A DNA stretch of 64,000 nt, taken from positions 52,520 to 116,519 of the forward strand of contig NZ_JBFDAE010000014.1 in the NCBI RefSeq assembly GCF_040720935.1, written 5' to 3'. This document shows, piece after piece, positions 1-10,203 of the stretch. Within the stretch, counting starts at the first letter, position 1. Each line of letters starts with the position of its first letter. Origin of the DNA: Jejuia sp040720935 (lineage in GTDB: Bacteria; Bacteroidota; Bacteroidia; Flavobacteriales; Flavobacteriaceae). The notes under the pieces were generated by a model, which saw only the letters and a program-made list of their open reading frames with translations, did not search any database and had not been told where the DNA came from. The position numbers and the translations under genes were made by a program.

Positions 1-3000
1 ACAGGATTGGCACCTACTTCTATAAAAAAGGAAGCTGTTGCGCTACAATCTGGATCGGTTAAATTTTCTACCCTTACATGAATAGTTTGTGGGCTTGATG
101 TATTTGTGTATAGTGTATTCTTATCTATAGGAATTGTTAGTGCTGCATCTTCAAAGTAAAATACTTCTTTTCCTGTTTGTCCATTTAAAATTTGTGCATC
201 CCAATCAGAAAATAAAAAGTCTGTCATTTGATCATTATCATCTTCACATATTTGAAAATTATCAATATCGGTAATTACAGGTAAAGTATTAACAAAAATT
301 TCTAGAGTTGCTATAGCGTAACAGCCAGAAGTTGCACTTTCAATTCTCACATAAATAGTTTGTGTCCCGGTTTCAAAAATAGTAGGATCTATTACAGGAT
401 TGGTGTCATTATTTGCATCCGTATCCGTTGTAAAAAAATCTATGTTCAAACCAGTAGTTCCCGTTACTATATCGGGGATTTTATCTTCTAAATTCAAAAT
501 GGTCATGCCATCTTGATCTGTATCACAAATTAACCAAGGATCAGGATTTGTTATCGTAGGAGCTGGAACAACGGAAATGTCAAAGGGGTTTACCGTAAAA
601 CAACCAGTATCTTCATTTTCTACCCTTGCATAAATAGTTTCCTGCGGTTGTGAGTTGGTATAAAACGGGGGGTGTGGATTAAAATTGGTTTCGGCATCAG
701 TTTGAGAGCCAAAATAAAATACACTAAAATCTGTGTTTCCACCTGTAATTAAATCATCGAATGAAGTTAAATCTATGCTCACTATACCATCGTCGTCGTC
801 GTCACAATATTCAACAGGAGTTATAGGGTTAAATACTAAAACAGGATTCACTATCAATTTTATTTCATCTACTTCGTTACAAGAACCATTTTCAATACTA
901 ACCAATAACGTAGTTGGGTTGGAAGCGGTGTAAAGCACATGTTTATCTAGTGGATTATTGGTGTCAAAATCGGCTTGCGTTTCGTAAAACGTAACGGTAA
1001 TGTTAGGTAAATCATTAGCTATAAAGGATTCTATAATAAACAGGTTAAAGTTTATCGTACCATCGTTGCTTGGGTCGTCACATAAGGCAAAATCACCTAA
1101 ATCTGTACCTGTTAGCAATAGATTAGTATGAATTTGTAAAGGCACTATGGATGCACATCCTGTAACATTATCTTCAACTCTTACAAAAACGGTCTGAACA
1201 TCTGGTGTGATGTTTTGATAGTTTGTTTCATCAGCTATGGCATTAATACCTTCTTCCGCATCTGCTGTGGTTTCATGGAATGTAGTTGTGGTTCCAGTTA
1301 ATCCTGCTAAAATATCGGAAATGGCTTGGGTTAAATCAAAATTATCGATACCATCATGGTCTGTATCACAACCGTCTAAAGGAATAGGTTCTCTATTGAC
1401 GACAGGCCCATTTGTAATATCTATGGTAAGGCTTGAGTTATTATAACATCCTGTAGCAGAGTTTACAACTCTTACATAAATAGTTTCTGTTGGGGTGTTT
1501 GTATTTACATAGTTTTCAGGATCGGGTATTGGGTTATTACCGGTAGTGGTGTCTAAACTATTGTAATGGTATGATACTACTAAACCTGATTGACTGTTTG
1601 TGATCTCATCGTCTTTTTCCCTTAAATTAATAGTTGTGAAACCGTCACTTGGGTCGTTATCACTATCACAAACAGGTAAATTTGTAGGGTCTATTATATT
1701 TGGAATAGGGCTTACCACTAGATTAAATGTAGAATAGGCAATACATCCCGAATCCATATCATCAATTCGAATAAAAATAGGTTGCGTTGGTGATGTATTT
1801 TGAATGGGAGTAGTAATAGCGCCTATGTCGTTTCTTGCATCCGAGTCAGACAAGTGATAAGAAAAATTATAATTTGTAAATGTAATAACACCTGCTAATT
1901 CGGCATCTTTTGTTGATAAATCGAAGGTTTCTGTTTCGTCGCCACTTAAATCATCACATAAAATATAATCGCTTAAAGGGTTAAAAGTTATCTCGTTTTG
2001 AATGTGAACTACAATTTCGTCTTCCTCTAAACAATCAGAACTATTCAGTCGATTTGTTATCACAACTCTATAAGTTCCGCTTTGAGTTACATCCAATATA
2101 GGGTCTGTTTGCCCGGGAATGGGATCTGTATTGCCATTAAAAAACCATTCATAAGTTGATGTAGGGTTTCCAATATCAGCGTTAAGAGGTACCGATTGTG
2201 CACAAGTGTCTATATCTTCACCTAAATCAAGAATTTTAAAGCTATCACCTTCAATAAAAACGGCAGAATCTAAACTTTGGTCAAATCCATCTGCAATAAC
2301 CAATTTTATATGGTATTGTACATAAGGCGTTATGGTTGCCGAAGCTGTAAACACTTCGGTTCTACCATTATAATTAGTGTCTCCAATATTATAACCATCA
2401 AAGTATTGTTCATTTTGTGCCGCACATACGCCAACAATTTCATCATGAACCGTATTGGTATTAACTGGAGTTGCAGTACCTGGCACCACAGCTATATTTT
2501 GATAAGGGCCAGCACTTCCTACTTCTCTAATAAGAAAAGCAAATCCGTCTGATACATTACATGGGTTGATACCTGAGTATTCTTCTGATGCCAGCAAATA
2601 ATTGAACTGTACCTGACTTGAAATTGAAATAAAGTCAAATTCAATAGACGTAGCGTTAGATGTATTCGTGATACCAAGTGCGGTTTCCAGATCTGGATCT
2701 GTGCCCCAAGTTGTAGCACCTTCACTTAGTGGTGTAGTAGTAAGGTTATTTCCGCCAGACTCTGCAGCACCAGTAGAAAGCATAATACCATTTTCAAAAG
2801 GAAAGTTGGAACTTCCACGGCTAAACTCGGCATAACTTCTAAAACCGGTTGCGTTACCGTTTATGGCAGAGGTAATATTAGAGACTTCAACGCAGCCATC
2901 TACCAAATTATCTTCTATTAGTTCTCGAATGGTAACATTTCCGTTAACGGATATTTGTTGTGATAGCGCAGTATTAAAGCAACATACGAGGGTTGCAATA

Positions 3001-3029
3001 AAAATGTAAAAATGTAGGGGCTTTTTCAA
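1..3029 (-). CDS. Choice-of-anchor L domain surface protein, T9SS cargo (partial, C-terminus outside window)
   Basis: About 1009 residues are visible and the frame runs off the left edge. A signal peptide (KKPLHFYIFIATL...ALSQQ) is followed at roughly residues 30-260 by a choice-of-anchor L domain, recognisable from FNYLLASEEYSG and DGFAFLIRE. Next come an immunoglobulin/PKD-like segment and about eight repeats of roughly 95 residues, each with a CDxDxDG...FNL start and a TIYVRVEN...GCY end. The same repeats occur in the next two upstream genes. Only a TTG codon is available as start: an in-frame TAA lies about 33 bases upstream with no ATG or GTG between. The family is normally an adhesin-like protein exported by the type IX system, and a C-terminal sorting domain is expected beyond the edge. 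It sits 119 bases downstream of the second giant gene, probably in the same transcript. Confidence 0.85.
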   Translation of the reverse strand, partial: MKKPLHFYIFIATLVCCFNTALSQQISVNGNVTIRELIEDNLVDGCVEVSNITSAINGNATGFRSYAEFSRGSSNFPFENGIMLSTGAAESGGNNLTTTPLSEGATTWGTDPDLETALGITNTSNATSIEFDFISISSQVQFNYLLASEEYSGINPCNVSDGFAFLIREVGSAGPYQNIAVVPGTATPVNTNTVHDEIVGVCAAQNEQYFDGYNIGDTNYNGRTEVFTASATITPYVQYHIKLVIADGFDQSLDSAVFIEGDSFKILDLGEDIDTCAQSVPLNADIGNPTSTYEWFFNGNTDPIPGQTDPILDVTQSGTYRVVITNRLNSSDCLEEDEIVVHIQNEITFNPLSDYILCDDLSGDETETFDLSTKDAELAGVITFTNYNFSYHLSDSDARNDIGAITTPIQNTSPTQPIFIRIDDMDSGCIAYSTFNLVVSPIPNIIDPTNLPVCDSDNDPSDGFTTINLREKDDEITNSQSGLVVSYHYNSLDTTTGNNPIPDPENYVNTNTPTETIYVRVVNSATGCYNNSSLTIDITNGPVVNREPIPLDGCDTDHDGIDNFDLTQAISDILAGLTGTTTTFHETTADAEEGINAIADETNYQNITPDVQTVFVRVEDNVTGCASIVPLQIHTNLLLTGTDLGDFALCDDPSNDGTINFNLFIIESFIANDLPNITVTFYETQADFDTNNPLDKHVLYTASNPTTLLVSIENGSCNEVDEIKLIVNPVLVFNPITPVEYCDDDDDGIVSIDLTSFDDLITGGNTDFSVFYFGSQTDAETNFNPHPPFYTNSQPQETIYARVENEDTGCFTVNPFDISVVPAPTITNPDPWLICDTDQDGMTILNLEDKIPDIVTGTTGLNIDFFTTDTDANNDTNPVIDPTIFETGTQTIYVRIESATSGCYAIATLEIFVNTLPVITDIDNFQICEDDNDQMTDFLFSDWDAQILNGQTGKEVFYFEDAALTIPIDKNTLYTNTSSPQTIHVRVENLTDPDCSATASFFIEVGANP

Positions 3030-3148
3030 TTTTATATATTTGGGTAAAATAACACTATTTTAATGATGCATTTCGGGGTCGAATGTAAATATATTTTAGA
3101 TGAAATGCAAAAATATCGGATAAAATACATTTATTTAGGTTTTTTAGT

Positions 3149-5608
3149 CTATTGTTTAAGGGTGAAATGGTTTTTGATAACCCTGCCATCTTGCAATTTT
3201 ACTGAGAACCAATAGTCATCAGGGGGTAATATTTGCCCGTTGAGCATGCCATCCCATCCATCGCCAAGAGGATTTAATTCTTTCATTAGTTTACCATATC
3301 TATTATAAATTAAAATTTTGGTGTTGGGTTGAAACATACCTGAAATACCATCAACTTGCCAAGTATCATTTTTACCATCATTATTTGGTGTGAAAAATTT
3401 GGGAAACCCAATTACGGAAACACTATCAAATTTAGTACCACAATTATTTTTTATATCCTTTACAGCTACTGTGTAAATACCGGGTTTCACATTTTCAAAC
3501 ACATGACTATCTTGATAATCTTTATATATTGAATTGTTTGGATTGAGCAAACTATACTGATATGTTCCTTCTCCAGAAACGTTAACCGTTATCATATTGT
3601 TTTGTGATGCATCAATAATATGTATCGCTTCAAAAGTTGCAGTATTAGAGGGGGCTACAGTTATGGTTCTATCTTTTATGCATCCTGTATTCTTATTGGT
3701 GACAGTAACTTTATAATTCCCTTCACTATTAATTTGGATGGTATAAGTTTGCGCTCCGTTATCCCAATTAAACGAATAATCTGCAAGATTGGTAGTGTTT
3801 AAACCTGCATTGATAGGAACAGTATCTGGAAAGAAGTTGGTACAATAATAGGTCAGTTCTTCTACCTCTATATCCGGTAACTCGTTAACGGTAAGCGTAA
3901 TTTCGCTGATACCATAACAATTATTATCGTTTTCTACTCTTGCGTAGATAATTTGAGCATAAGGAATTTCGTTGGTATAGGAAGCATTTAAGGCATTTTG
4001 TTCCAATAATGCATCTTCATAAGTTTTATAGTAGCTCATATCTAATCCCGCGGGAAGGCCAGTTGTAATAGCTGAATTTGCATCTGCTAAATTGAAGATA
4101 TGCAAACCGTCTTCTGTGCCATCATCATCACAAGTAACTAGTGCGGTGTCGAACGCATCTGTAACACTAACACTTAGGGTTAATTCAGCATTGTTTTTAC
4201 AAGATGTATTATCATTAATTATTTCAACATAAATAGTTTGAGGATTACTCGTATTGGGAAAATTTTCTGGGTGCATTATTTCTAGTGGTCTTCCGGAATC
4301 TGTATAGAACTTTGTTGAAAATCCAGTTAGTCCAGAAGTTAAAGCATCATTTGCTTCCGTTAGGTTAAACAGCGTAATGCCATCTAAAACCCCATCTTCA
4401 TCGCATTGCAACATAGTATGATCTGTTCTGTTGGGCACCGGATTTACTGTTAGTTTCAACGAGGTTACACTTTTACAATCTACGTTTGAAGCATCTTCAA
4501 TTCTCACAAAAATTTCCTCTGAAAAAGGTGTGTTATTGTAATATGAATCTGGTAATTGTGTTCCTGGCGTATTAAATTCCGCTCCTGTAACTGTACTATG
4601 ATAGGTAATATTGAAGTCTGATAAACTCTGTCCGCTTAAAATTTCAGCATTTTTACTGGATAAGGTAAAAACAGTTCTACCGTTTGTGTTATCGCCATCG
4701 TCAAAATTATCACAAAGGATATAGTCTAAGGGTTCTGTAAAAGGAGGTCCAATATTTACAGTAAGGGTAAATTTAGATAATTCGAAACAACCGGTAATAG
4801 TATTGGTTATTCGCGTATGGATAGTCTGTGGGTTAGACGTATTTGTAAAAGGGCTCGTGAGCGCATCGATGCCTATATTTGCATCACTCTCACTGGCATG
4901 ATATGTAATGGAAACATCTTTTTGTGAGCCTCTAATAGCATTGGTGTTTGTATCTAGGTTAAATGTTGTTAACCCATCATCAAAAGGAGCGGTTACATCA
5001 CAATCTTCCATATTTAAAGGAACTCCTGAAGTTGTAGCTTCATTAGAGGGAGGAGAAGAAAATGTTGCTGTTCCAGTCCATTCCAAAGAAAAAGCACTTT
5101 GGCCGACAGGTCTGTCTATGACTATAAAATAGGTTTCACCTGCCTGTGCATCAATCCATCTTACAAAACTGTTTCCATCTGCTCCAGGGCCTTCAGAAGT
5201 ATCTGTAGAAACCGCATTCATACCCGTAAAATTACTCGTTAAATTTGCGTTTGAAGGGTTTGTTGTAGAACACCTTATTGCTTGACCAATGGCACTACAA
5301 GATACATTAGGGCCGAATACAAAAAAGTCGTAATCCTCATTAATATCAGTACTTTCTGGTTTTAATGTAAATCCAAGCGTTCCTGTTGTAACGGTTGTTA
5401 CTTTTAGCCAAACACTATTGTTTTCTTGTCCAAAACATGCATTGCTTCCAAATAATTCTTGGGTTCCTGCGCCATTAACATCAAGGTTAATTTGGGAATT
5501 CCCGCAGGCAATTACTGCATCAATACAATCTGTTGGCTCTTGAGCAGAGATAAAATTAAAAAGCAAACCGAAATTTACTAGAAGTATAAATTTTAAATTT
5601 GAATTCAA
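3149..5608 (-). CDS. T9SS type B sorting domain-containing repeat protein
   Basis: 819 residues. The signal peptide ends near FNFISAQEP. A first domain (residues about 25-180) resembles the jelly-roll-like start of flavobacterial surface proteins. About four CDDDG...FNL...YARVEN repeats follow, then an Ig-like segment. The final 85 residues (GFPKFFTPNNDGKNDTW...HFTLKQ) are the gliding motility-associated C-terminal domain (CHU_C, TIGR04131), the sorting signal of type B T9SS cargo. The start is TTG: a TAA lies in frame five codons upstream and no ATG is available. That start is only four bases after the stop of the upstream paralogue, so the pair is almost certainly cotranscribed and translationally coupled. 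Expected location is the cell surface or secreted. The ligand is unknown. Confidence 0.88.
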   Translation of the reverse strand: MNSNLKFILLVNFGLLFNFISAQEPTDCIDAVIACGNSQINLDVNGAGTQELFGSNACFGQENNSVWLKVTTVTTGTLGFTLKPESTDINEDYDFFVFGPNVSCSAIGQAIRCSTTNPSNANLTSNFTGMNAVSTDTSEGPGADGNSFVRWIDAQAGETYFIVIDRPVGQSAFSLEWTGTATFSSPPSNEATTSGVPLNMEDCDVTAPFDDGLTTFNLDTNTNAIRGSQKDVSITYHASESDANIGIDALTSPFTNTSNPQTIHTRITNTITGCFELSKFTLTVNIGPPFTEPLDYILCDNFDDGDNTNGRTVFTLSSKNAEILSGQSLSDFNITYHSTVTGAEFNTPGTQLPDSYYNNTPFSEEIFVRIEDASNVDCKSVTSLKLTVNPVPNRTDHTMLQCDEDGVLDGITLFNLTEANDALTSGLTGFSTKFYTDSGRPLEIMHPENFPNTSNPQTIYVEIINDNTSCKNNAELTLSVSVTDAFDTALVTCDDDGTEDGLHIFNLADANSAITTGLPAGLDMSYYKTYEDALLEQNALNASYTNEIPYAQIIYARVENDNNCYGISEITLTVNELPDIEVEELTYYCTNFFPDTVPINAGLNTTNLADYSFNWDNGAQTYTIQINSEGNYKVTVTNKNTGCIKDRTITVAPSNTATFEAIHIIDASQNNMITVNVSGEGTYQYSLLNPNNSIYKDYQDSHVFENVKPGIYTVAVKDIKNNCGTKFDSVSVIGFPKFFTPNNDGKNDTWQVDGISGMFQPNTKILIYNRYGKLMKELNPLGDGWDGMLNGQILPPDDYWFSVKLQDGRVIKNHFTLKQ

Positions 5609-5612
5609 AGAG

Positions 5613-8333
5613 TTAATATTTTAAAGTAAAGTGATTTTTGTAAATCCTTCCGTCCTGTAATTTTACAACAAACCAATAATCATCAGAAGGGAGTCTTTGT
5701 CCATCAAAAAGTCCGTCCCAACCCTCAGAAAGCGGACTTAATTCTTTAATGAGCTTGCCATGTCTATTATATATAGATATTTTAGTTTCGGGTTGAAATT
5801 CTTTTGATATCCCATAAACTTGCCAAGTATCGTTATAGCCGTCATTATTTGGTGTGAAAAATTTTGGAAAACCTATAACCGCAACATTATCTTTTATTGT
5901 ACCACAATCATTTTTAATATCTCTAACAGCTACCTCATAAAAACCGGGTTTTACATTTTCAAAAAAGTTGCTGTCTTGAAACGGGGCGACAATGGTTTTA
6001 TTATTATCAATGAGCTGGTATTGGTATGTGCCGTCGCCTTCAACAAAAACCACGATACTATTATTTTGAGTTGCATCGTCCACTTTAAAGGATGTTATGG
6101 TAGCAATACTGGAAGGCGCAACGGTAATTGTTCCAACATTGGAGCAACCCGTAACGTTATCAGTAACCGTAACGGTATAGCTGCCAACTGCATTTACCTG
6201 TATTTGATATCCGTTATCACCAGTTGACCAGCTATAGGTATAATCAGAAATATTGGTACTATTTAAACCCGCATTGATAGCAATTGGTTTTGGAAAGAAA
6301 TTTGTGCAGTAATATTCTGAGCTAAGAGCTTCAATATCAGCTAGGGGATGTACTGTAAGCGTAACTTCGCTAATCCCATAACAATTATTTTCATTTTCTA
6401 CCCTGGCATAAATAATTTGCGACATTGGGGTTGTATTCGTGTAAGTGTCTCCTAAGTCATTTTGCTCCAGCAAGGCATCATCATAAGTTTTAAAAAACGA
6501 AATGTCCAATCCAGGTGGTAATCCGTTTACTATAGCACTATTTGCGTCTGTTAAGTTAAAAACATGCACACCGTCATCTGATCCGTCTTCGTCACAAACG
6601 GCAATTTCTGTGTCAAAAGAATCTGTTCCGCTAACATCTAAAATTAACTCAGAATTACTGGTACAAGATGTAATAACATTGATAACTTCAACATATATAG
6701 TTTGTTGATTTGTAGTATTCGAAAAATTCTCAGGATCTGTTATTTCATTAGTTCTTGCAGGGTCTAGATAAAATTTGGCAGTCGAGGTTGTTTCTCCTCC
6801 GGTCAATACATTTTCGGCTTCTTTCAGATTGAACGCTGTGAGGCCGTCAACTATGCCATCTTCATCACATTGAAACATTAAATGATCGAATGCTTCTGGG
6901 TTGGGATTAAAATTTACAAATGCTTGACCTTCAATGGCGCAATCTCCATTATTAGGGTCAATATATACTTTATAATGTCCTGCTTTTGTTACTTCTAAAT
7001 CAAAATTGGTATGAGATAATGGATTACCATCTAAAGTCCAAATATAAGTAGCTCCGGGGAGGTTTACAGATTCTAAAGTGTAAGAGCCCTGATCGCAGAC
7101 GTCAAGATTAATAGTGCTTTTACCATTTTTAATAATATCTATTTGAGTGTTGAAAAAAGATACTATAAATGGTGGTAGCCCTTGAGAAGAAAGCGCAGGA
7201 GAAAGGTTAACGGCATTATGTCTATAATTACATGATGGGCCAATTTCGTTAGGGTCTTCAATGACACCCAAACCAGATAATCCGTTATTATAGCTGGAAC
7301 TCGTCGCTCTATAGATTTTTCCATTAGGACCCAATTGTAATGCTCCTCTGTAGGATTCACGTTCATCTATTGTTATTTCTGACTGTTGTAGTAAAGCCTC
7401 TCTAAAATCAAATTGCGTAAGAGCCGCAAAATGATTGGACGGATTGTTGTGGTTTTCCCAATCATCACGGTCAGAAAAATTATTTGATGAATTCACATAA
7501 AGCAAATTACTATCAGGAGAAAATTCTACGCCATATGGAAATGCTGCATTATTCGCTCTATTTATGCTTAGGTTTATTTCATTTGAAAGTTTCCCTGTGG
7601 AAGCATCAAAATCATAAACAAATAAGCCATCGGTTACATGGGCAGAAGCTACTTTAGTTCCATCTGGCGATAGTTTTAAATAGCCACGGGCATCTAATAT
7701 TCCCGAACCGAAAGTGGTTTTTATCGCTGTGGTATTGATTCCCGTGTTTGATACTTCAAAAGCATGATACGTGTCGTAAACATCAGTTAGGCCATCTTTA
7801 GAGGCAAAGGTTAACACCCAGATAGAGCCATCTAAACAATCCTTTATTACTGCGGTTATCTTTTCTGAGCTTATGTTTAAAAGATTCACATTTTTAACAG
7901 TAACGGCTCCCAATCCGCTATCAAGGCTCATATTTACCTCAGAATAGTTTAAACCTTCGTTTATATCATCTAGAAAATTATCAACCGTAAAAACATAAAA
8001 AACATCAGGGTTTTCGGGTTTGGGAACAATTATGGCAGATTGTGTACTTGAGGAATCTCCAAATAACCCAAAACCATTGGACATAACATTATGGTTTTTG
8101 TTCCAAATAGTTAGCCCATCGGTATAGAATAATAAATTGCCATTTTCGTCCGATATGCTTGCACAACCTTCTCTGGTACTAAGTTGTCCGTCAAGAGGGG
8201 TTGTAATGCTATTAGTGTCTAAATCAAATTTCAGACCCGCATGCTCCCCAAAATACCAATTAGCGGCTTGTTTTTGGGCAGATACACTAAGGGTAATTCC
8301 CCATAGAAATACGAATACTGCAATCTTTTTCAT
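5613..8333 (-). CDS. T9SS type B sorting domain-containing protein with N-terminal beta-propeller-like region
   Basis: 906 residues with an ATG start and a signal peptide ending SVSAQKQ. Residues about 25-400 hold WD40/propeller-like blades (NWYFGEHAGLKFD, GNLLFYTDGLTIWN, LKLSPDGTKVASAH, VEFSPDSNLLYVNS), as often found at the front of type B T9SS proteins. An Ig-like stretch, two CDEDG...FNL repeats shared with the downstream genes, and a second Ig-like domain follow. The last 85 residues form the CHU_C sorting domain (GFPKFFTPNNDGYNDTWQ...). It is the first of three tandem giant genes on this strand. A TATCTTTG -7 box lies just upstream, so the cluster can be transcribed separately from the ABC exporter before it. 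The binding target cannot be told from sequence. Confidence 0.9.
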   Translation of the reverse strand: MKKIAVFVFLWGITLSVSAQKQAANWYFGEHAGLKFDLDTNSITTPLDGQLSTREGCASISDENGNLLFYTDGLTIWNKNHNVMSNGFGLFGDSSSTQSAIIVPKPENPDVFYVFTVDNFLDDINEGLNYSEVNMSLDSGLGAVTVKNVNLLNISSEKITAVIKDCLDGSIWVLTFASKDGLTDVYDTYHAFEVSNTGINTTAIKTTFGSGILDARGYLKLSPDGTKVASAHVTDGLFVYDFDASTGKLSNEINLSINRANNAAFPYGVEFSPDSNLLYVNSSNNFSDRDDWENHNNPSNHFAALTQFDFREALLQQSEITIDERESYRGALQLGPNGKIYRATSSSYNNGLSGLGVIEDPNEIGPSCNYRHNAVNLSPALSSQGLPPFIVSFFNTQIDIIKNGKSTINLDVCDQGSYTLESVNLPGATYIWTLDGNPLSHTNFDLEVTKAGHYKVYIDPNNGDCAIEGQAFVNFNPNPEAFDHLMFQCDEDGIVDGLTAFNLKEAENVLTGGETTSTAKFYLDPARTNEITDPENFSNTTNQQTIYVEVINVITSCTSNSELILDVSGTDSFDTEIAVCDEDGSDDGVHVFNLTDANSAIVNGLPPGLDISFFKTYDDALLEQNDLGDTYTNTTPMSQIIYARVENENNCYGISEVTLTVHPLADIEALSSEYYCTNFFPKPIAINAGLNSTNISDYTYSWSTGDNGYQIQVNAVGSYTVTVTDNVTGCSNVGTITVAPSSIATITSFKVDDATQNNSIVVFVEGDGTYQYQLIDNNKTIVAPFQDSNFFENVKPGFYEVAVRDIKNDCGTIKDNVAVIGFPKFFTPNNDGYNDTWQVYGISKEFQPETKISIYNRHGKLIKELSPLSEGWDGLFDGQRLPSDDYWFVVKLQDGRIYKNHFTLKY

Positions 8334-8352
8334 CTTTAATTAGCAATGCTAT

Positions 8353-8360
8353 CAAAGATA
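8353..8360 (-). promoter_or_regulatory. Bacteroidota -7 element upstream of the giant T9SS genes
   Basis: The minus strand reads TATCTTTG, matching TAnnTTTG, about 20 bases before the ATG at 8333. I see no good -33 TTG at the usual spacing, so this is a candidate only. Confidence 0.35.
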
Positions 8361-9185
8361 TCACAAATCTCGCTTTTTTAATAATCGATAGGATAAAAAG
8401 ATGAATAGGACAGTCCAAGCTAGAACGATTGTTATTTCATACCAATGTACTGCGTAATCGTGTATAAACTCTTTGTTATCAGGGGCTTTTGAAGCTGCTA
8501 TTCTTAAAAACGGCACATCAATTAATTTGTAAATTGATTTTAACGGAAAGAAATTTTGAATCTTTGTCGCTATTTCTTCTGTACTGATTTTCCATAGAAT
8601 ACCATACAATATCCACTCTAAAAGGAATAAAATAAATAAAAATGCTAGAGCAAAAGCAGACCTTTTTACCAACATTCCCAATAAAAGACATAAACTAAAA
8701 AAACCAATGAGCTTTATAAAGTAAGCAAATAAAAATTCTGTTTCTCTAAAGATAATTCCAAATTCATTATAGCTTGAATAGTATAGGCCAATACATAAGC
8801 TTAATATGAAAATGATTATGGTAGATACGAACGAGAAAAATACAATGGTATAAAATTTTGAAAGGATGAACTCTTTTTTGCTCAATCCATCAATTAGGTT
8901 TTGCTTTATGGTTTTATTGCTGTATTCATTTCCAATCATGCTTACAACTACAATGGCAAAAAACAATTTAAAATGTGCAGCAAAATAAGTTACCAAGTGC
9001 CAAATCAGCGGGAAGTTAAAAACACCCCATTCCCCCAATTCTATGGTAAAATAACCAAAAAAGGGTATTTTAAAAGAGGAAAGTAGTATGATACAAAGTG
9101 GTAATACAAACGATATAAATATGAGTACTTTGCTTGTTTTATTAAGCAATAACTTTTGTAATTCTAAATTTAAAAGACGTAGCAT
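8361..9185 (-). CDS. ABC-2 type transporter permease
   Basis: 274 residues, almost entirely hydrophobic, with about six membrane segments (the first around LIFISFVLPLCIILLSSF, the last ITIVLAWTVLFIFLSY). The loop motif MIGNEYSNKTIKQNLIDGLSKKEF is typical of NatB/YadH-like ABC-2 permeases (Gly-Glu/Asn-Tyr and Lys-Gln-Asn). The ATG start is ten bases after the stop of the ATPase gene, so both are expected in one operon and one inner-membrane complex. The substrate is unknown. Such two-gene sets often export lipids, antibiotics or peptides. The C-terminus RLLKKRDL is a normal cytoplasmic tail. Confidence 0.85.
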   Translation of the reverse strand: MLRLLNLELQKLLLNKTSKVLIFISFVLPLCIILLSSFKIPFFGYFTIELGEWGVFNFPLIWHLVTYFAAHFKLFFAIVVVSMIGNEYSNKTIKQNLIDGLSKKEFILSKFYTIVFFSFVSTIIIFILSLCIGLYYSSYNEFGIIFRETEFLFAYFIKLIGFFSLCLLLGMLVKRSAFALAFLFILFLLEWILYGILWKISTEEIATKIQNFFPLKSIYKLIDVPFLRIAASKAPDNKEFIHDYAVHWYEITIVLAWTVLFIFLSYRLLKKRDL

Positions 9186-9195
9186 GGATAGTGGG

Positions 9196-10098
9196 TTATT
9201 GGTTGTCGGTTAGTTGCAAAAATTGTTCTTCAAGACTTTCCTTACGCTGTACCAAATGCGTTAAAATAATCCCCTTTTCAAAAAGCTGTTTGTTAAAATC
9301 TTCCGAAGCTAAAGGTTCATTTAAAAAAGCGGTCACTAAATCGCCTTCAGTTTTAATTTTTCCAAAAACAGGATTGTCATTTAATGCAGCAATCAATTTT
9401 TCCTGATTGTTACATTTTAATTCGAAGAAACCGTGACTCGAAATCATTTCGTCAACACGACCAGAATACAATTTCACACCTTTTCTTAACACCACCACAT
9501 GCGAACACACTTTTTCGACTTCATCCAATAAATGCGAAGCCAATAAAATAGTGGTGCCCTTGTTGGCAATATCTTTTATGATCTCCCTAATTTGATGAAT
9601 GCCTTGGGGGTCTAAACCATTTGTAGGTTCGTCTAAAATTAAAATTTCTGGATCGTTCAATAGTGCAGAAGCAATGGCCAAACGCTGTTTCATGCCTAAA
9701 GAAAAAGTTCTGAATTTACTGTCCTTTCGGTCGTGAAGTCCAACTATTTCTAGTTTTTCATCAATTTTACTATAAGCAACACCTTTTATTTTGCACACCA
9801 ATTTTAGGTTTTGGGCAGCCGTCATATAAGGGTAAAAATTAGGTCTCTCAATAATAGCACCTACTTTTTTTAGCGCATCGTGGGTAGTTGTATTGCCGTC
9901 AAACCACTTAAAATCCCCAGCAGTTTTGTTTACAACATTTAATACAATGCCCAGAGTTGTGGATTTTCCGCTACCGTTAGGCCCTAAAATACCATATATA
10001 TTACCTTTATGTATTGTGAATGTTAAGTCTTTTACGGCGGTTAAATGGCCAAATTTTTTGGTAAGATTGTTAATTGTTAGAATAGGTTCCAAACGCAA
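9196..10098 (-). CDS. ABC transporter ATP-binding protein
   Basis: 300 residues. Walker A is GPNGSGKST, the signature region is FSLGMKQRLAIA, Walker B is ILILDEPTNGLDPQG, and the H-loop is LLASHLLDE, all in standard order. The C-terminal 80 residues match the CcmA/DrrA-type extension. The start is TTG (TTGCGTTTGGAA); no ATG precedes the first conserved strand. It pairs with the permease ten bases downstream to make an ABC-2 exporter. It is divergent from the unknown gene at 10204, with 105 bases between them. Confidence 0.92.
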   Translation of the reverse strand: MRLEPILTINNLTKKFGHLTAVKDLTFTIHKGNIYGILGPNGSGKSTTLGIVLNVVNKTAGDFKWFDGNTTTHDALKKVGAIIERPNFYPYMTAAQNLKLVCKIKGVAYSKIDEKLEIVGLHDRKDSKFRTFSLGMKQRLAIASALLNDPEILILDEPTNGLDPQGIHQIREIIKDIANKGTTILLASHLLDEVEKVCSHVVVLRKGVKLYSGRVDEMISSHGFFELKCNNQEKLIAALNDNPVFGKIKTEGDLVTAFLNEPLASEDFNKQLFEKGIILTHLVQRKESLEEQFLQLTDNQ

Positions 10099-10164
10099 TA
10101 ATTTTATACCGAAATAAGTTCAGTTTAGTGATTAGTTATAATGTTAAGACGAAGGTGCGGTAAT

Positions 10165-10199
10165 TTTGTTACATTAATCCTAAGAAAACCTTAAATTTG
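10165..10199 (+). promoter_or_regulatory. Candidate promoter, possibly giving a leaderless transcript
   Basis: TTTG at 10165-10168 and TAAATTTG at 10192-10199, separated by 23 bases, fit the Bacteroidota -33/-7 pattern. The -7 box ends only four bases before the ATG at 10204, so transcription would start at or very near the start codon. Confidence 0.5.
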
Positions 10200-10203
10200 A
10201 AGT

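Noticed and set aside
5820..6227. 135-codon plus-strand frame
   Set aside because: It is a shadow of the minus-strand T9SS protein; its composition is that of a reverse frame of repeats.
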